Under the pieces are notes generated by a model. That model was not told the origin of the DNA and did no database searches. It saw nothing but the letters and a program-made list of their open reading frames with translations. The translations under genes were made by a program, and so were the position numbers. This document shows, one piece after another, positions 22,876 to 35,044 of a stretch of DNA of 64,000 nt. The DNA is from Cenococcum geophilum 1.58 (lineage: Eukaryota > Ascomycota > Dothideomycetes > Gloniales > Gloniaceae): assembly GCA_001692895.1 (NCBI GenBank), contig KV748180.1:2970195-3034194 (forward strand), given 5' to 3'. Position 1 is the stretch's first letter. Each line of letters begins with the position of its first letter.

Positions 22876-23740
22876 TACTAACACGCAGCACTAATATACC
22901 AGGAAGGTTCTACAATCGCCCGTATGAATGCCCGTATGAACGCCCATACAATCGTCTCTACAAACGTCTCTGCAATTGATCGCCCGTACGAACGTCTACA
23001 CATCTGCACATCTACATGTCTACACGTCTGCACGCCTGCACGAAGGTCTACTAAGGCTCTGCACGAGGCTCTGCGCGAGGCTCTGCGCTAGGCTCTGCCC
23101 AAATCTTACCCCCTAGTAGTAGCAGAGGCTCTCCGGGCTAAGGGAGGATATTTTCAAGGAAGGACCCAACTATAGCACCTACTAGGTGTTGCAATAGCTT
23201 TAAGTAGTAGATGTCTACATATCTATATAGTTTTATTAATATTAGCAGACTATTTAATAGGATACAATACGTGCTTAGGCTTTTAATAACGCGTTTTTTA
23301 ACTTTAACGAAATTAATATTAGGACTAAGCAATAGCCGTATTATAAAATTTATACCATTTAGAAGCCCTAAGTCTTAAAAATAATGTATGAACTTTTGGT
23401 AATAATAACGCGTTATATAAATAAATAAATTAGATATCCGCAATCTCCGTTTTGCAGATTTTGCTTAGGATTTTAACAAAACTCGCCAAACGCTCTCAGA
23501 CGTGATTTTGCAAGAAGGAGACGGCGTAGCTGTTATTCTGACGCTAGCCAAAAAAATCACGTCTGAGCCCGCTGAGGTAAACCTGAGCGGGCTGCTCGCC
23601 CTCCCTGCAAGTGCCTCCGTCAGTGCTTACAATTGCCACATCGCCATATAAAAACACGTTTAAAATTATGCACCTTAGCAGGAGAGTAGATTTGATTTTC
23701 CATTTCTCTTGTAATGCGGCAAGTAACAGTAGTCTTTACT

Positions 23741-23838
23741 AACGAGAAATCCGTTAAATTTTCCAAGGAAAATTTCCAATTTGCGGACCCATAGCCCGCA
23801 ATTTGGGTCCTTGGATAAATTTAACAGATTTCTCGCGC
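23741..23838. repeat. Inverted repeat next to a Helitron-like terminus
   Basis: CGAGAAATCCGTTAAATTT at the left pairs with AAATTTAACAGATTTCTCG at the right (one mismatch), with CCAAGGA/TCCTTGG and further pairing inside. The right arm runs into the CGCGCCTGCGGCGGGC segment shared with 25215-25235. Confidence 0.7.
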
Positions 23839-23871
23839 CTGCGGCGGGCTTTTGTCCTTTTTAACTAAGTA
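23826..23871 (-). repeat. Copy of the Helitron 3' terminal segment
   Basis: ATTTCTCGCGCCTGC, GGCTTTTGTCC and AACTAAGT match 25212-25257 almost base for base. On the minus strand it ends in GGCGCGAGAAAT behind a small GC-rich hairpin. Homology stops on the left at the same base in both copies, marking a common terminus. The mariner MITE at 23872 interrupts it; TTGCCCTATTACC after 24330 resumes the similarity. Confidence 0.6.
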
Positions 23872-24328
23872 CAGTCAGTGCCGAAATATCGTGGACTCGG
23901 GCCGGAGTAAGTCCGCGCACCCCTCACCGCTGTCAAAACAATACACCCCCTATGGCCCCACTAATATGGCTTTACATTTTATAAATAAAGACCTATTTTA
24001 TAGCCCTTATTTATATATTTTAGGGCTATTTTAGTGGAGTTATTGGGGGTGCTTTTTTTGGAGGGAGGAGGGTCGGATTAGTCAGCGCAGAGCCTCAATT
24101 CAAATTTTGCAGCCGTTTTAAAGCACCCTGCATAATTCCACTAAAACCAGCCCAATTTATATAAATGAGGGCTTATTTTGTAGCCCTAGAATAGGGCTAT
24201 AAAATAGGTCTCTATTTATAAAATATAGAGCCACATTAGTGGGGCCATAGGGGGTGTATTGTTTTGACAGCGGTGGGGGGTGCGCGGACTTACTCCGGCC
24301 CGAGTCCACGATATTTCGGCACTGACTG
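23872..24328. mobile_element. Mariner-type MITE (457 bp), TA target
   Basis: Terminal inverted repeats of more than 100 bp begin CAGTCAGTGCCGAAATATCG and are flanked by TA on both sides (23870-23871 and 24329-24330). The arms extend through CCCCTATGGCCCCACTAAT. The short middle has no transposase. It is little affected by RIP. TA duplication plus CAGT start fits Tc1/mariner. The 60-codon frame at 23852-24034 is chance. Confidence 0.9.
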
Positions 24329-24330
24329 TA

Positions 24331-25211
24331 TTGCCCTATTACCGCCTTAATACTACTTTACTATTTCTATTACTTTTACTACTTCTCTTTTAGCTACTAT
24401 TCTAATTTCTTTTTTATTTACTCTTTTTCTATTACTTTTACTATAACCTTACTAATTTATGGCTATCTTTATTACTGCTTATATACTATTATTTTACTAT
24501 TACTTTATCTACTATTTACTACTACTACTTTAGTTACTTATTTAATATTATAACTTTTTTTATCTTTATCTTTACTATTATTATTATTACTATTACTATT
24601 ACTTCTATTACTATTACTACTTTATTACTACTTAGCTATAGCCTTTACTTTTACTACTTTTTTTTTCTATCCCTATTTTTATCTATATTACTACTACTAC
24701 TTCTATTACTATTTAATCTTTACTTTTATTTCTATCTCTACTTTTACTTTTCTTTACTATAGAGATTACTACTTTAGCTCTATAACGACTTTATAATAGC
24801 TCTACAATCGCCTATATAATTATCTATATAAATGGCTCTATAAACGGCTCTACAATCGTCCATACGGACAGTTCTACGACGGCTGTACGACGGCCATATG
24901 ACGGCTAAGCTCCGTGTACGGCTCCCCCTTATTCCGCAGAGCTCTTATAAGCTCTATATCTATCTATCCTTAAGATATTTAAATAAAAGTAGTACCATTT
25001 TAAAGCGCTTTATAAGCTCTATAAATCTATCTAAATAGAAATTTTATTTAGGCAATATTAGGGGGTGTATCGTAAGTGTAGAAGGGCCGCGAATTTAATA
25101 GGGTAGTACGGTCTTTACTACGTAACCATTACCAATTCTTAACCAATCTTAGAGGTTAAAAAAAGTTATTACAGTATATTTATAGACAAGAAATTTACTT
25201 ATTTCTCGCGC
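24331..25211. repeat. Low-complexity pyrimidine-rich tract and short-unit array
   Basis: From about 24338 to 24775 the plus strand is almost purely T, C and A in (TTACTATTACTA)-like runs. From 24780 to 24920 units such as CTCTATAAACGGCTCTACAATCG resemble the arrays at 22917-23040. No gene seen. Confidence 0.6.
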
Positions 25212-25242
25212 CTGCGCCAGGCTTTTGTCCTTCTAAACTAAG

Positions 25243-25352
25243 TCTACCCTACTATTACCCTACTACTGCCCTGCTACTGCCCTACTACTACCCTACTACT
25301 ACCCTACTACTGCCCTACTATTGCCCTACTGCCCTACTACTGCCCTACCGCT
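25243..25352. repeat. CCCTACTACTG minisatellite
   Basis: Imperfect 9-11-bp units of CCCTACTAC/TGCCCTACTAC lie just beyond the 3' end of the Helitron helicase gene. Confidence 0.75.
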
Positions 25353-25379
25353 GCCGCTGCCGCTGCTGCTATACTGTCC

Positions 25380-28300
25380 CCGCTAGAGTCTAGCAATACC
25401 TCTAGATATATAATATTAGTAGTAGTAGCATTACCTCCTTATGGTAGTAATAGCGAAAGCCCGCGTATATCTGTTACTCTTAATAGTGCAATATATAGCT
25501 GCCTATGCGTAAAGACTCGTATACGCAAATTAACCCCAATAAAGTTAAAAGACTGCCCCTGCGACTTGGTTATAGTTATAGTAAAGTATAGCCGGATTAG
25601 AAACTGCCTTCAATTAATAATAAACGGCAGTTCTCCCTCTATAGAGGTAAGCTTAATGCAAGGGATTAGCCGTAGCTAGCTATAAAAGCTACTGCTAAGC
25701 ATCTAAGCTTTAATATAGTGGCGGCCTAGGCGCGTAATAACTATACGGGTGCCGTTATAAATCCCTTCCTTAGGGTAGAGGTTCGGTAAAAGGATTATAA
25801 ACGCGCCTATTTTTAGGGAAAGCTTTAACGGGGGTAGGCTATTAGAGTTAAATAACTGCAGGAGCTTTACTGGCGGCAGTTCTATATAACCCTCTTTTTC
25901 TCTATTTTGCTCTATAGAGTCTATAGAATAAAAGGTGCTTAGGGAGCTATAAAGCTACGTAAGAATAGCCTCGTTAATATTAGCAACAGTATTATTCTAA
26001 ATAGTTAGGATAATATAATTGTGGAAGGCATCTAAATTATAGTGTGCCCGCGCAAGTAGATATAGAGGGTATATATACTTATAAAAGGATTCTTAGGACC
26101 GGAACTGGGCTATACTAGGTAGAATAGTAACGCTACTAGCTAGGGACGTATTATAGGATAAGCTTCGCACCTAAGCGGTAAACTGCTAGTTTATTCTACC
26201 CTAGTAAATACATATATTTAACTATAGAAAGAGAATATAGAAGGTAGGCTAGAGGAACAACTGCTGTAGGTAGGCACCTATAATAGCTATACGGTTTCCC
26301 CGTGGGACGATAGGTAGTATTTAAGCAAAGTCGCCGCCTAAGATAGTAGGGAGCCTATTAAAAGTAGAGTTGTTAGAACGGACGTCTATAAGTATATAGT
26401 GCACGGCTTTAAAGCGGTAGCGGTGCTATATTAGTACCTTATCTTAAATAAGCAGAGAGGTATAGTGTAGAAGCTTGGCTAGATTTAACCTTTTAAAGAT
26501 ATTATAAGTAGACTCTTTATGTAGATTAATAGGTATCCAAAAATAGGAGTAGGCAGTATAGCTACTGGGTAGTAGGAGGGCCGCGATATTAGAAGAAGCT
26601 ATATAAAGGACAATCTTACCGCGTAAGTAGTAGTAGTAGTAGAGTTAGCGATAGAGAAACGTTTTACCGGTGCTTATAGGGCCCTAAAAGAAGAAGCGGG
26701 CCGTTTGCGGATTAGTATTTATAGCGGAAATAACAGTATTAAAGCACGCTGCTTGGTCTGTATTTAGCTGCTAGCATAACTTAGTAAACTAGTATTCTTC
26801 CTCTATAGGGTTATATTGTAGTAGCTTCGCCATAAAAAGTAGGTTACTTTCCTTCGTAACAACATCCTACTAGTGCTAGAATTGGGGTAGGCTATAGTCC
26901 GTAAGCGTTTTTTGCTAATTAGTAAGTATCTAATAGATAAGGTATAGGCGTTATTGTCCTTAGCGATAGTAGGAGGAGCATTAGGTTGGCGGGCTAGAAA
27001 GTAGAGTAAATTATCGTAAATAGACTATTTAAAGTAGTCCTATAAGGCAACTAGCTTTATAATAGGGCTGTAAAGTAAAGCGGTTATAAATAAGGAGCGT
27101 AGCTAGGGGCTAATAGTAAAAACGGCGGCCTCTATTAAGCAACAAATCTACTTATAATTATTCTCTAGTAGTTTTAGGGCCATGTAGGCGGTCTAGAAGG
27201 TTAGATAAATTGTACTAATAATGGTATGGAGGTTTTTAAAGGAGATAGGGCTGGGAACGAACGTTGGTAGCAGCCGTAAGTAGAACCTCTTTTCTGTAAT
27301 AGGGCTGTAGTAATATATATAGCCTATTGCGGTACTTTACTAGCGAGGACGCTATTCCTACCGCTTTATATAAAAGATGTACCGCTTAGGGAAGTCTTAA
27401 TATAGGTAGTTACAGCTATCCTTATACTCCGTATTATACTTAAAAAAGGCCGTTAATATAAAATAGGAGAGCTTAAGGCGCTACTGGATCTTCTATATAG
27501 ACTAGTCGGGCTAAAGTATATAGGCTGCTTGCCTAGAAGGTATATTATAAGCTAGATTATAGGGGGAAATTCCTTATAAATAGGAAACCTAAACAGCCGC
27601 TAGATAGCCTTAGAGGGGCTAATATAACGGCCCTATAGATACTAGCTTACCTTATTGCCGTCTATAAGCCGTAAAGTAATACGGTCGCTCCCCTTATATA
27701 TATACTTATAAATATACTTAACGGATCGCACGGAGGCGCAGACCCTAATATTTATATACGTATAATACTTTATAGTTAGATATAGGCAGTACGGAATAAT
27801 CTAGCGGTTATCTATTTTAAATATAGCCCCCCTTAATAAGCAGATAAACTATAACCGTAGATTATTATAATAGTGGTATTTTAGATAGCTGTCCTTATAT
27901 ACAACAGTAGTAGGGTTAAAAGGCTTAGGGTACCGCTTTAAGTAGGTTAGTAGAAGGCCTAGGCCTAGGGCAACTATATAGGGGGCTTACGGATTCTAGG
28001 AGCTATAAGGGCTGTAAACTATTATTGACTTTATAATATTAGTAAGACAGCTAGTAAAATCGTCCTTAGGCTATAAAAGCTTAGTAGATATAAAATAGTT
28101 AATAATAGCTAGGTTTAGCAGCTTATCGCAGTTATATAGATATAGAAAGAGCAGTAAGTATAAATAGGGCAGGCCCTATTTCTAGTACTTAATAGTCTAA
28201 ATAAAGCTATAGTACTAGCTAAAGATCTACTTCTGTTTTAGGTTGTGTAGGAAGTAGGTAACTTTTATATAAAAGACGTGTATAACCAGATTAGGGCTAT

Positions 28301-28399
28301 CTATAATAGTTTTGCTAAGTAATAGCTTATAAGTAATTTCGTCCTACTTAGGGTTAGTAGTAAATATAATAATTAGGCTTAAATAGCCGTATTTATAGA
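25380..28399 (-). pseudogene. Helitron Rep-helicase pseudogene, C-terminal part (Rep core and Pif1-type helicase)
   Basis: On the minus strand: the HUH nickase motif at about 28115-28190 reads GLPYLYLLLFL where GLPHxHLLLFL is expected, so both metal-binding His codons are Tyr. VKYIYKYIYKG follows at about 27690-27735. The helicase Walker A reads GPISTGKTFLYR (about 26650-26683). Motif VI reads ITKSQGQSFNFIGVNLRIRVFTHRQLYIALLRVT in outline (about 25450-25560, HRQLYIAL). Stops are frequent. The rest of the gene lies beyond the Gypsy insertion at 35237-36812. Confidence 0.88.
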
Positions 28400-28404
28400 T
28401 AATA

Positions 28405-28591
28405 TATTACGGCACTGACCTAACGCATACTGTTTTATACTATCTTATACTGTTTCCTATTATTGGCTGGCCTACTACTAGTACCTTGGCAGCCGGCCCT
28501 ACTATTTATATACAATACCCCATTTCCACCTTCTTCTCCTCTTTATACTATAACGTAGTTATTTAGTCTACTTTATTGCAGCACTGTGACA
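28405..28591 (+). repeat. 5' LTR, family A
   Basis: 187 bp, matched base for base with the 3' LTR apart from a handful of transitions. The primer-binding region starts at 28592 (GTTTGTGGTATCTC); I did not assign the tRNA. Confidence 0.92.
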
Positions 28592-28839
28592 GTTTGTGGT
28601 ATCTCTAATTGCACCCTATTGCGATCTTTATTTTTCCCAGTTTACTATCTCCGTTTTCCCAGTATAATCGCGACCTGGCGCGACTGATAACACTATACTA
28701 TAGTTCTAGATAATCTTAGCACAGTCTTAGTATAGCCTTAGTACAGTCTTAGTAATCTTAGTATTATAGTTAGCCTTATAAGATTCCGATTGCCTTACCC
28801 AGATCTCCTAGAATAGGCGACTATAATATAGACAACGTC

Positions 28840-31800
28840 CCGCTAACGAACCCTTGCGAAGCGCTCGCCTGCCTTCTTAATACCTCCTATACTAATATTG
28901 CCTAGGCAATTAGGAACGGTTCTGAATACCTAAAGGACCTTAATATAGCAGGAACCTTTTAGTAACTCTCTATATATACAGCTTTCTTAACCAGTATTAA
29001 GAACGGCCTTTAAGCCGTCTATAGCGAAGGCTAAGCTATAAAGTCCTAATTTGAAAAAGCTTAATATAGAATTAACTCCCTTAAGATACTTAAACTATAT
29101 ATTAAGCAATACGAACAGTAAGCCCTCGTATATACCGAGACTATAAAAAACTTAAGCTCCTAGATTACTATACTTACTAAGACTATTGCCGATAAGAACC
29201 CTATTACTAGCTCCCCTCTTTTAACTAAGCCCTATAGAAAAAAGCGTAAAGCAAAAGATCTAACCCCGTTTAATGGTAAGGGATCACTAATTAAAAAGTA
29301 AGAAAAATTTAAAATATGGGAAATAAAAATCTAAGGTGTTTTCCGGAGGGATATAAAGTGCTTTAAGACCCTAATAGACGAAATCCTCTATATGTTAGAT
29401 ATGCTAACGGATAAGGCTTATAACTATGTTAAATATAGCCTTAATACGCTACGTATATACCCAAACGACCTAAGTAAATAGACCTTTTCTAACCGAGAGT
29501 CTATGTTTATATATATAAGAGGATACTATAAGATTATGGATATAACCTAAGCGGCTAAAAATAAGTTGGATACCTTAAGCTAAGGTAAGCGTAACTACTA
29601 GTCCTAGAAAGTAGAGCTTAATAAGTTAATAATTAAAGCAAATAAGACTAAGAAATAAAAAGTGAATTTGCTTAAGAAGAATATTTCCTTTAAAATAAAG
29701 GACCTAGCCTTTACCCTTAGCCGTAAAATTGGCGATGCTAACTATAAAGGCTAGAGTAAGTAGATAGATATATTTGCTTATAACCTATAGAACTATACCT
29801 ACTATACTAAGTTAAATACTGCTAAGCTAAGTGCCGCTAGTGGCTATTAACCCGTATTACTATAGAATGACCTAATAAACCTAGACGCCGTTAAGTTTAG
29901 TAGCGGTAGTAATAGCCTCCCTAATAATGTCTAAAGACATTATATAAATAATAGACTCTATATAGTGTGTGGTTAACCTAGCCACTAGAAAAGTACTTAT
30001 AACCCCTAGTAAAACCTAAATCCCCTTTTAATGCCACCGCGCTAACCCCCCCTAGCCGCGGCGGATTCTTTAATAAAGGGGATAGTAATTAAGGCGGTAA
30101 CTATAGATAAGGACGTGGGTTCGGATATAAAAACCTGCCCCTACAATTCCCTTCCCTAACATAGCCCTAGCTAATAGTCCCGTACGCGAACTATGGATAA
30201 GTACTCTATATTACTACTAACCGCAAGACCGGCTATATTATTGGTGAAGTACCCCCTAGCATATATATACTGTTAGAGACCGACACGTTAGGATATACTA
30301 GCTAAGACTATAGCTACTAGCCAAGCTCTATAACGCAGCTATTAAAAGGCTAACCCTTAGACTAAGTTGCCTTTAAGGGTTAAAACTATACGGGGAGGAG
30401 GATAAAAGGATTAGATCTATATTACTAGATTAGTTAGACCTTATTTTAAGCCAGCTATTATTTAATCTTAGAACAGTAAACAACGATAGAAATTCTATCC
30501 TTATTTAGACTTACCTCTCCTTACTATATAACCTACTCCTAGAAGTTCTTATTAAAACAGTAAGCCTTATTAATAGTAGTAGTATAGCACTAGCGTTTAT
30601 AAACGAAGACTCGCTTATAAGGAAGCATAATATTTTAATAAAAAGACTTCTAGTCCTAAAACCACTCTACCTTACTAACGGACTCCAATCCAGCTTTATT
30701 ACCTATTTGTAAGAGTATATATATTAGGTCCCGCCGCGCTTGCAACAAGTTCGCAAGCACTCTCAGTCTTTTTGGCCGTATGGCGACGTGGAGGCGGGCC
30801 ACGTTACACTATTACTTTATAGTAAAAATAATAATTAGCCACTATATAGAATCTATGCTTTTTTATATTATAAAGTTATTACCTTTAATACTAGTAATTC
30901 TTAGAATGCCCTAGCTTAAAAAGTACAACCTAAGTATAAACTTCCCCGTTTTAGGACTTAAGTTTAACTCTAATTACTATACCTATAACTATATCCTATG
31001 GTATATCCCTAATTGTAACCAAGTAGCACTATACGGATATATTACACGGCTAACACTTAGATACCGTTAGCTAATAGTAAAAGAGGTACCTAATACTAGT
31101 AAGCTAATATATATAGTAAATAAAACAGAGATTCTAGAAGACTGGACTACTACCCTACCCCTAAGAAATACCGCCCCGCCCCTAAGAATATAATCACCGC
31201 TAGAACTATAAGTCCCCTATATATACTCGCTTAACTTAGGCCAGCTAATAAGATACCTAACTTTAAGTTATTTGCTATACGTATATATAACCGCGCGTAT
31301 AATAGCTAAAGGCGTTATAGCTAAGACCAAAACCAGAGCAATTAAGACCTCCCCCCTGTAACGCCTAACCTTATATCTATCTCCCGCGTATACTATATAG
31401 GGCCGCCGCCGCGTTTCCGCCCCTTGGGGCCGACTAAGCTGCGCTAGCTTAGCCGTAGCACTAGAGAACCAAACACGCCCTAAACTGGACGATATTAGAT
31501 ATACTTATGCCGTTAATTTTACCCAGTTCTATAAATAAAAAGGCGTAAAGGTAATAAGGATCTATATGGCGGAGCTAGTAGAACTAGTTAAATAAAAAGA
31601 ATACCGATAGCTGCTTAAAGAGCTACCTATAGGCCTAATAGAAGTACCGAACCTGTTAGAAAAGTCCTTCCGCCAGCCGGTAGAGGGCGACTATATAATG
31701 AAAGAAGCCCGTAAAGCGCTACCCCTTTATTTTTATAATTTCCTTAAGATAAACCTAAAAACTAAGCCTAAGTCTCTACGCCGGAAGATAGTTAACACTA

Positions 31801-34700
31801 ATGTTAAAAAATTCCTAAAAGGTAAACTAGGATTAACCCGTAAAGACATTTTATAACGCTTATTAAAGGAGTTCCGCGAATATATTAAGCACTTTCTCCC
31901 TAAAAACGTAGATAAGCTACCCCTTTACCAACTATAGGACTATAAAATTACGATTATCCCTAGAAACTAGGCCCTATACTATAAAAACAGACTACTCTTA
32001 CCTGCTGAACTTAGGTGTGTAAAAAAGTAAATTAATAAGATACTAGATAAGGGTTTCATCCGCAAATTAACCTTACTAGCTACTATACTACTCCTCCTTA
32101 CTGCTAAGCCTAGTGGCGGTATATAAATCTACTATAACTACTAAGGCCTAAATATAGTTACTATTAAAAATCGGTACCTACTGCTACTAATCCGTAAGAT
32201 GCTTAACGTACTTTATAGTGCTAAGTACTTTACTAAACTTAATATAATTACTGCGTTTAACTAAATCCGGATTATAAAGGGCTATAAGTGGCTTATAGTA
32301 TTTATTACCTGGTTCGGACTTTATAAGATGCTAGTTATACCATTTAGCCTCTATAACACACCCGCTATATTCTAAAATTATATTAATTATATCTTATATA
32401 ACGCCCTTAATAACTACTATACTGCCTACCTTAATAATATCCTTGTCTTTTCTAAAATACGTACTAAACACACTAAGTATATAAATAAAGTTATCCGAAA
32501 ACTCGGTAATACTAGACTTTAGATTAATATTAATAAGTCTAAGTTCTACTCTACTAAAATAAAATACCTCGGCTTAATTATTTTAATTAATAGCATAACT
32601 ATAAACCCTAAGAAGGTATAGGCTTTATAGAAATAGAAGGACCTAATATTAATTAAAGAACTATAATAATTTCTTAGCTTCGCAAACTTCTACTAATAAT
32701 TTATTTAAGGCTACTCTGCTATCGCTATACCTATAATAAAACTCTTAAAGAAGGATATTGGATAGCTATAGGGACTAAAATAAGCTAAATTGTTTAAGGC
32801 CCTTAAGGGAGCCTTTACCTTAGCACTAGTATTAGCATACTATAACTATATAAAGAAGACAGTAGCAGAGATAAACGTATTAAATTAGGCTTCTGGCGGA
32901 GTCCTTTCCTAGTATAATAATAATAGTAAATTAAAACTAGTCGCATTCTTTTCTATAAAGTACTCTACGCTAGAGTATAAATATAAGATCTACGATAAAG
33001 AACTCTTAGCTATTATTAAGGCTTTAGAGGAATGGCGTCTTAAGCTATAAGGGACTAAGGAGCTATTTAAAATTATTACCGACTATAAGAACCTATAGAC
33101 GTTTATAACTATTAAGTAGCTAAATTAACGCTAAGTCTAGTGGGCAGAGTTCCTTTTATAGTTTAACTTTATACTTATATATAGACCTAGTAGTAAAGCT
33201 ATACTCCCTAACGCCCTAAGCTAGCTACTAGGAATAAGGCCTAAGGACACCAATAATAAACGCCTCCGCCACTAAGCCTAAGTCGTTATACCGCCCTAGA
33301 AAATTAACCCTATAATTTTAGAAGAATTGCTATATAAGTCCTATAACTCTAATAATGCGGAGTTTATAGCCGCTTTAGACCCTAAAATAGCTGAAAAGTT
33401 ACTAAATAAGTTAATTTAGTTGGGATACTAGGAGAACAAACTTATAAGAGATATAGCAGCGGCCCTACGTAATTAAAAAGCTCGCTATTAGCTAAAGAAG
33501 ATTAGGAAATTACTCTATTACAATAAGTTAGAATATAGTATTATTAACGGATAGATCTACTTCCGCTAATACCTCTTTATCCTTAACGCCCTAGACCTCT
33601 ACCTAGAAGTTATCCATTACTTTTATAGCAGCGGCCCCGCTAATTACCCCGGCTAGGTTAAGACCCTTAACTTTTTAAACCAAATATACTAGTGGCTAGG
33701 AATCTCCTAATTTACAGCTACTTTTGTTAAAGACTATGCCCTATACTTTTATACTAAGACCCCCCGTTCTGCCCCGCTTGGTTTCTTAAAGCTATTAAAA
33801 CTACCTGCTCGCCTATAAACTAATATTTTAATTAACTATATTATAGCGCTGCTGGTATGCCAACGCTATAGTAAGGTATATAAATATATCCTTATTATTA
33901 TAGACCGCCTAACTAAAATATAATACCTTATTTTAGTAATAGGACTCTTAACAGAGGAGCTAGTTAATGGCTTTATTAATAATATATATAAGCTCTACGG
34001 TGCACTAAGTATAATTATCTCTAATTATAGTATATAATTTATTAGCGACTTCTGGCGACAACTAAGTAAACGCCATAAGATAACCTTAAGACTAAGCTTA
34101 GCCTAGTACCTAGAAACAAACGGCTAAACTAAAATTATTAACGCTGCCGTAAATAAGTACCTATAGTAATGCTATAAAAATAATGCTAATACTTATAGGG
34201 ATAAGAGCGCGTTATTCTATAAAGGTAATATAGTTATAGTTAGCTTAAAAAATATAAAGATAAATAGACCTAAGAAGAAATGGGATGATAAATAGGACGG
34301 CCTATACCCCGTACTTGCAGTATATTAAGGGGTAGTTATAGTAGACCTCCTAGACTATATCTGAGTAAATAAATCCTTCTATATATCTAAGGTCCGCCTC
34401 TAGGCTGCTAAAAAGACCCCTAGCTAAGTAAATATTAATACTATAGAATGCCGTAATATATAAGGACGAGTAGTAAAGAGAGATAATAATGGTAATATAG
34501 AAGATAAATAGGAGTTTAAGAAAATCCTTAATATATATAACGAAGACCCCTAAGGCCTAACTTATAAGATTAAATGGAAATATTATAAGGATATAACCTA
34601 GCAGCTAGAAGAAGACCTAAAGGGTTATAAATAGGCTATATAGCGCTTTTATAAGCAACACCCTAAGAAGCTAGAACCCCTAGACTGGGTATAAGATAAG
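28840..34700 (+). pseudogene. gag-pol pseudogene, family A complete copy
   Basis: gag lies at about 28840-30450. Protease to linker runs about 30580-31200 (interrupted by the MITE). Reverse transcriptase is at about 31940-32620 (FTKLNIITAFN; YLNNILVF for YLDD). RNase H is at about 32770-33190 (KYKIYDKELLAI). Integrase is at about 33560-34150, and the chromodomain-like tail at about 34480-34695 (YPVLAVY..GVVIVDLL precedes it). Relative to 1-4728, about 265 bp of integrase is deleted at about 34167. Non-functional. Confidence 0.88.
30708..30809. mobile_element. Small MITE (about 102 bp) inserted in the Gypsy protease region
   Basis: The sequence AGCTTTATTACC-TATTACTTTATAG, continuous at positions 2-27 of this window, is split here. 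TATT occurs at both edges (30704-30707, 30810-30813). The insert starts TGTAAG and ends GTTACAC, with GGTCCCGCC near one end and GGCGGGCC near the other. It is GC-rich with no RIP pattern in a heavily mutated host. A piece (ACTGAGAGTGCTTGCGAAC on the minus strand) resembles the subterminal sequence of the TIR elements at 21-23 kb. Confidence 0.75.
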
Positions 34701-34755
34701 GAAAAGTTACGCTAAGGTTGTAGCCAACTACCGTGTTAAAATTTGTGGTGGTTAA

Positions 34756-34778
34756 GATGTTATAGAACTTTAACCAGC
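34756..34778 (+). repeat. Conserved 23-nt stem-loop, complete family A copy
   Basis: AACTTTAACC, loop AGC, GGTTAAAGTT would be perfect pairing; the arms here are intact. Confidence 0.75.
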
Positions 34779-34886
34779 GGTTAAAGTTGTTTAATTAGCT
34801 AGATTCTTGCCAAGAAACGCTATACGGATTGATTTAGGTAGCGGTATAGAGTTTTGCTAATTTTACTTACTAAACTAACTAATTAG

Positions 34887-34913
34887 GATTTTCTATGCCT
34901 AGTATAGAAAATT
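34887..34913 (+). repeat. 27-nt palindrome, complete family A copy
   Basis: Left arm GATTTTCTATGCC, centre T, right arm AGTATAGAAAATT. Three mismatches in the right arm are all C-to-T or G-to-A, so the older form was a perfect palindrome. Confidence 0.7.
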
Positions 34914-35044
34914 GCTATTAGCTTAGTTAAGGGCGGTAAGCGGAACTAATATCTTTGTAGTAAAAAACAGGCGACCCCAAATACTACCTATTTTAGAGTT
35001 ATTTATTCGGTTTAGGGACTAAACTATTTAAGGAAAAGGAGTAC

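Larger units (their letters stand above)
21880..23580. mobile_element. TIR element 2 (1701 bp), same family, with internal insertion
   Basis: Ends TTACCTCAG / CTGAGGTAA; 9-bp duplications ACCTGAACG (21871-21879) and ACCTGAGCG (23581-23589) differ at one base. Left hairpin stem CTCAGACCAAGAAATCGATT pairs with a GTGGTCTGAG-ended arm; its loop holds two more hairpins (GCGGATAT..ATATCCGC and ACCGTCC..GGACGGT) absent from element 1. The right hairpin stem is as in element 1 but with another loop. Compared with element 1, about 1.1 kb (about 22150-23265) is inserted, including the 12-bp array. The 134-codon minus frame at 22487-22891 is the array in translation. Confidence 0.82.

Noticed and set aside
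22487..22891. 134-aa minus frame rich in Arg-Ala-Leu-Ser
   Set aside because: It is the 12-bp minisatellite in translation; the opposite strand is equally open.
22553..23095. CRISPR-like spaced repeats
   Set aside because: Units are contiguous without spacers and the genome is fungal.
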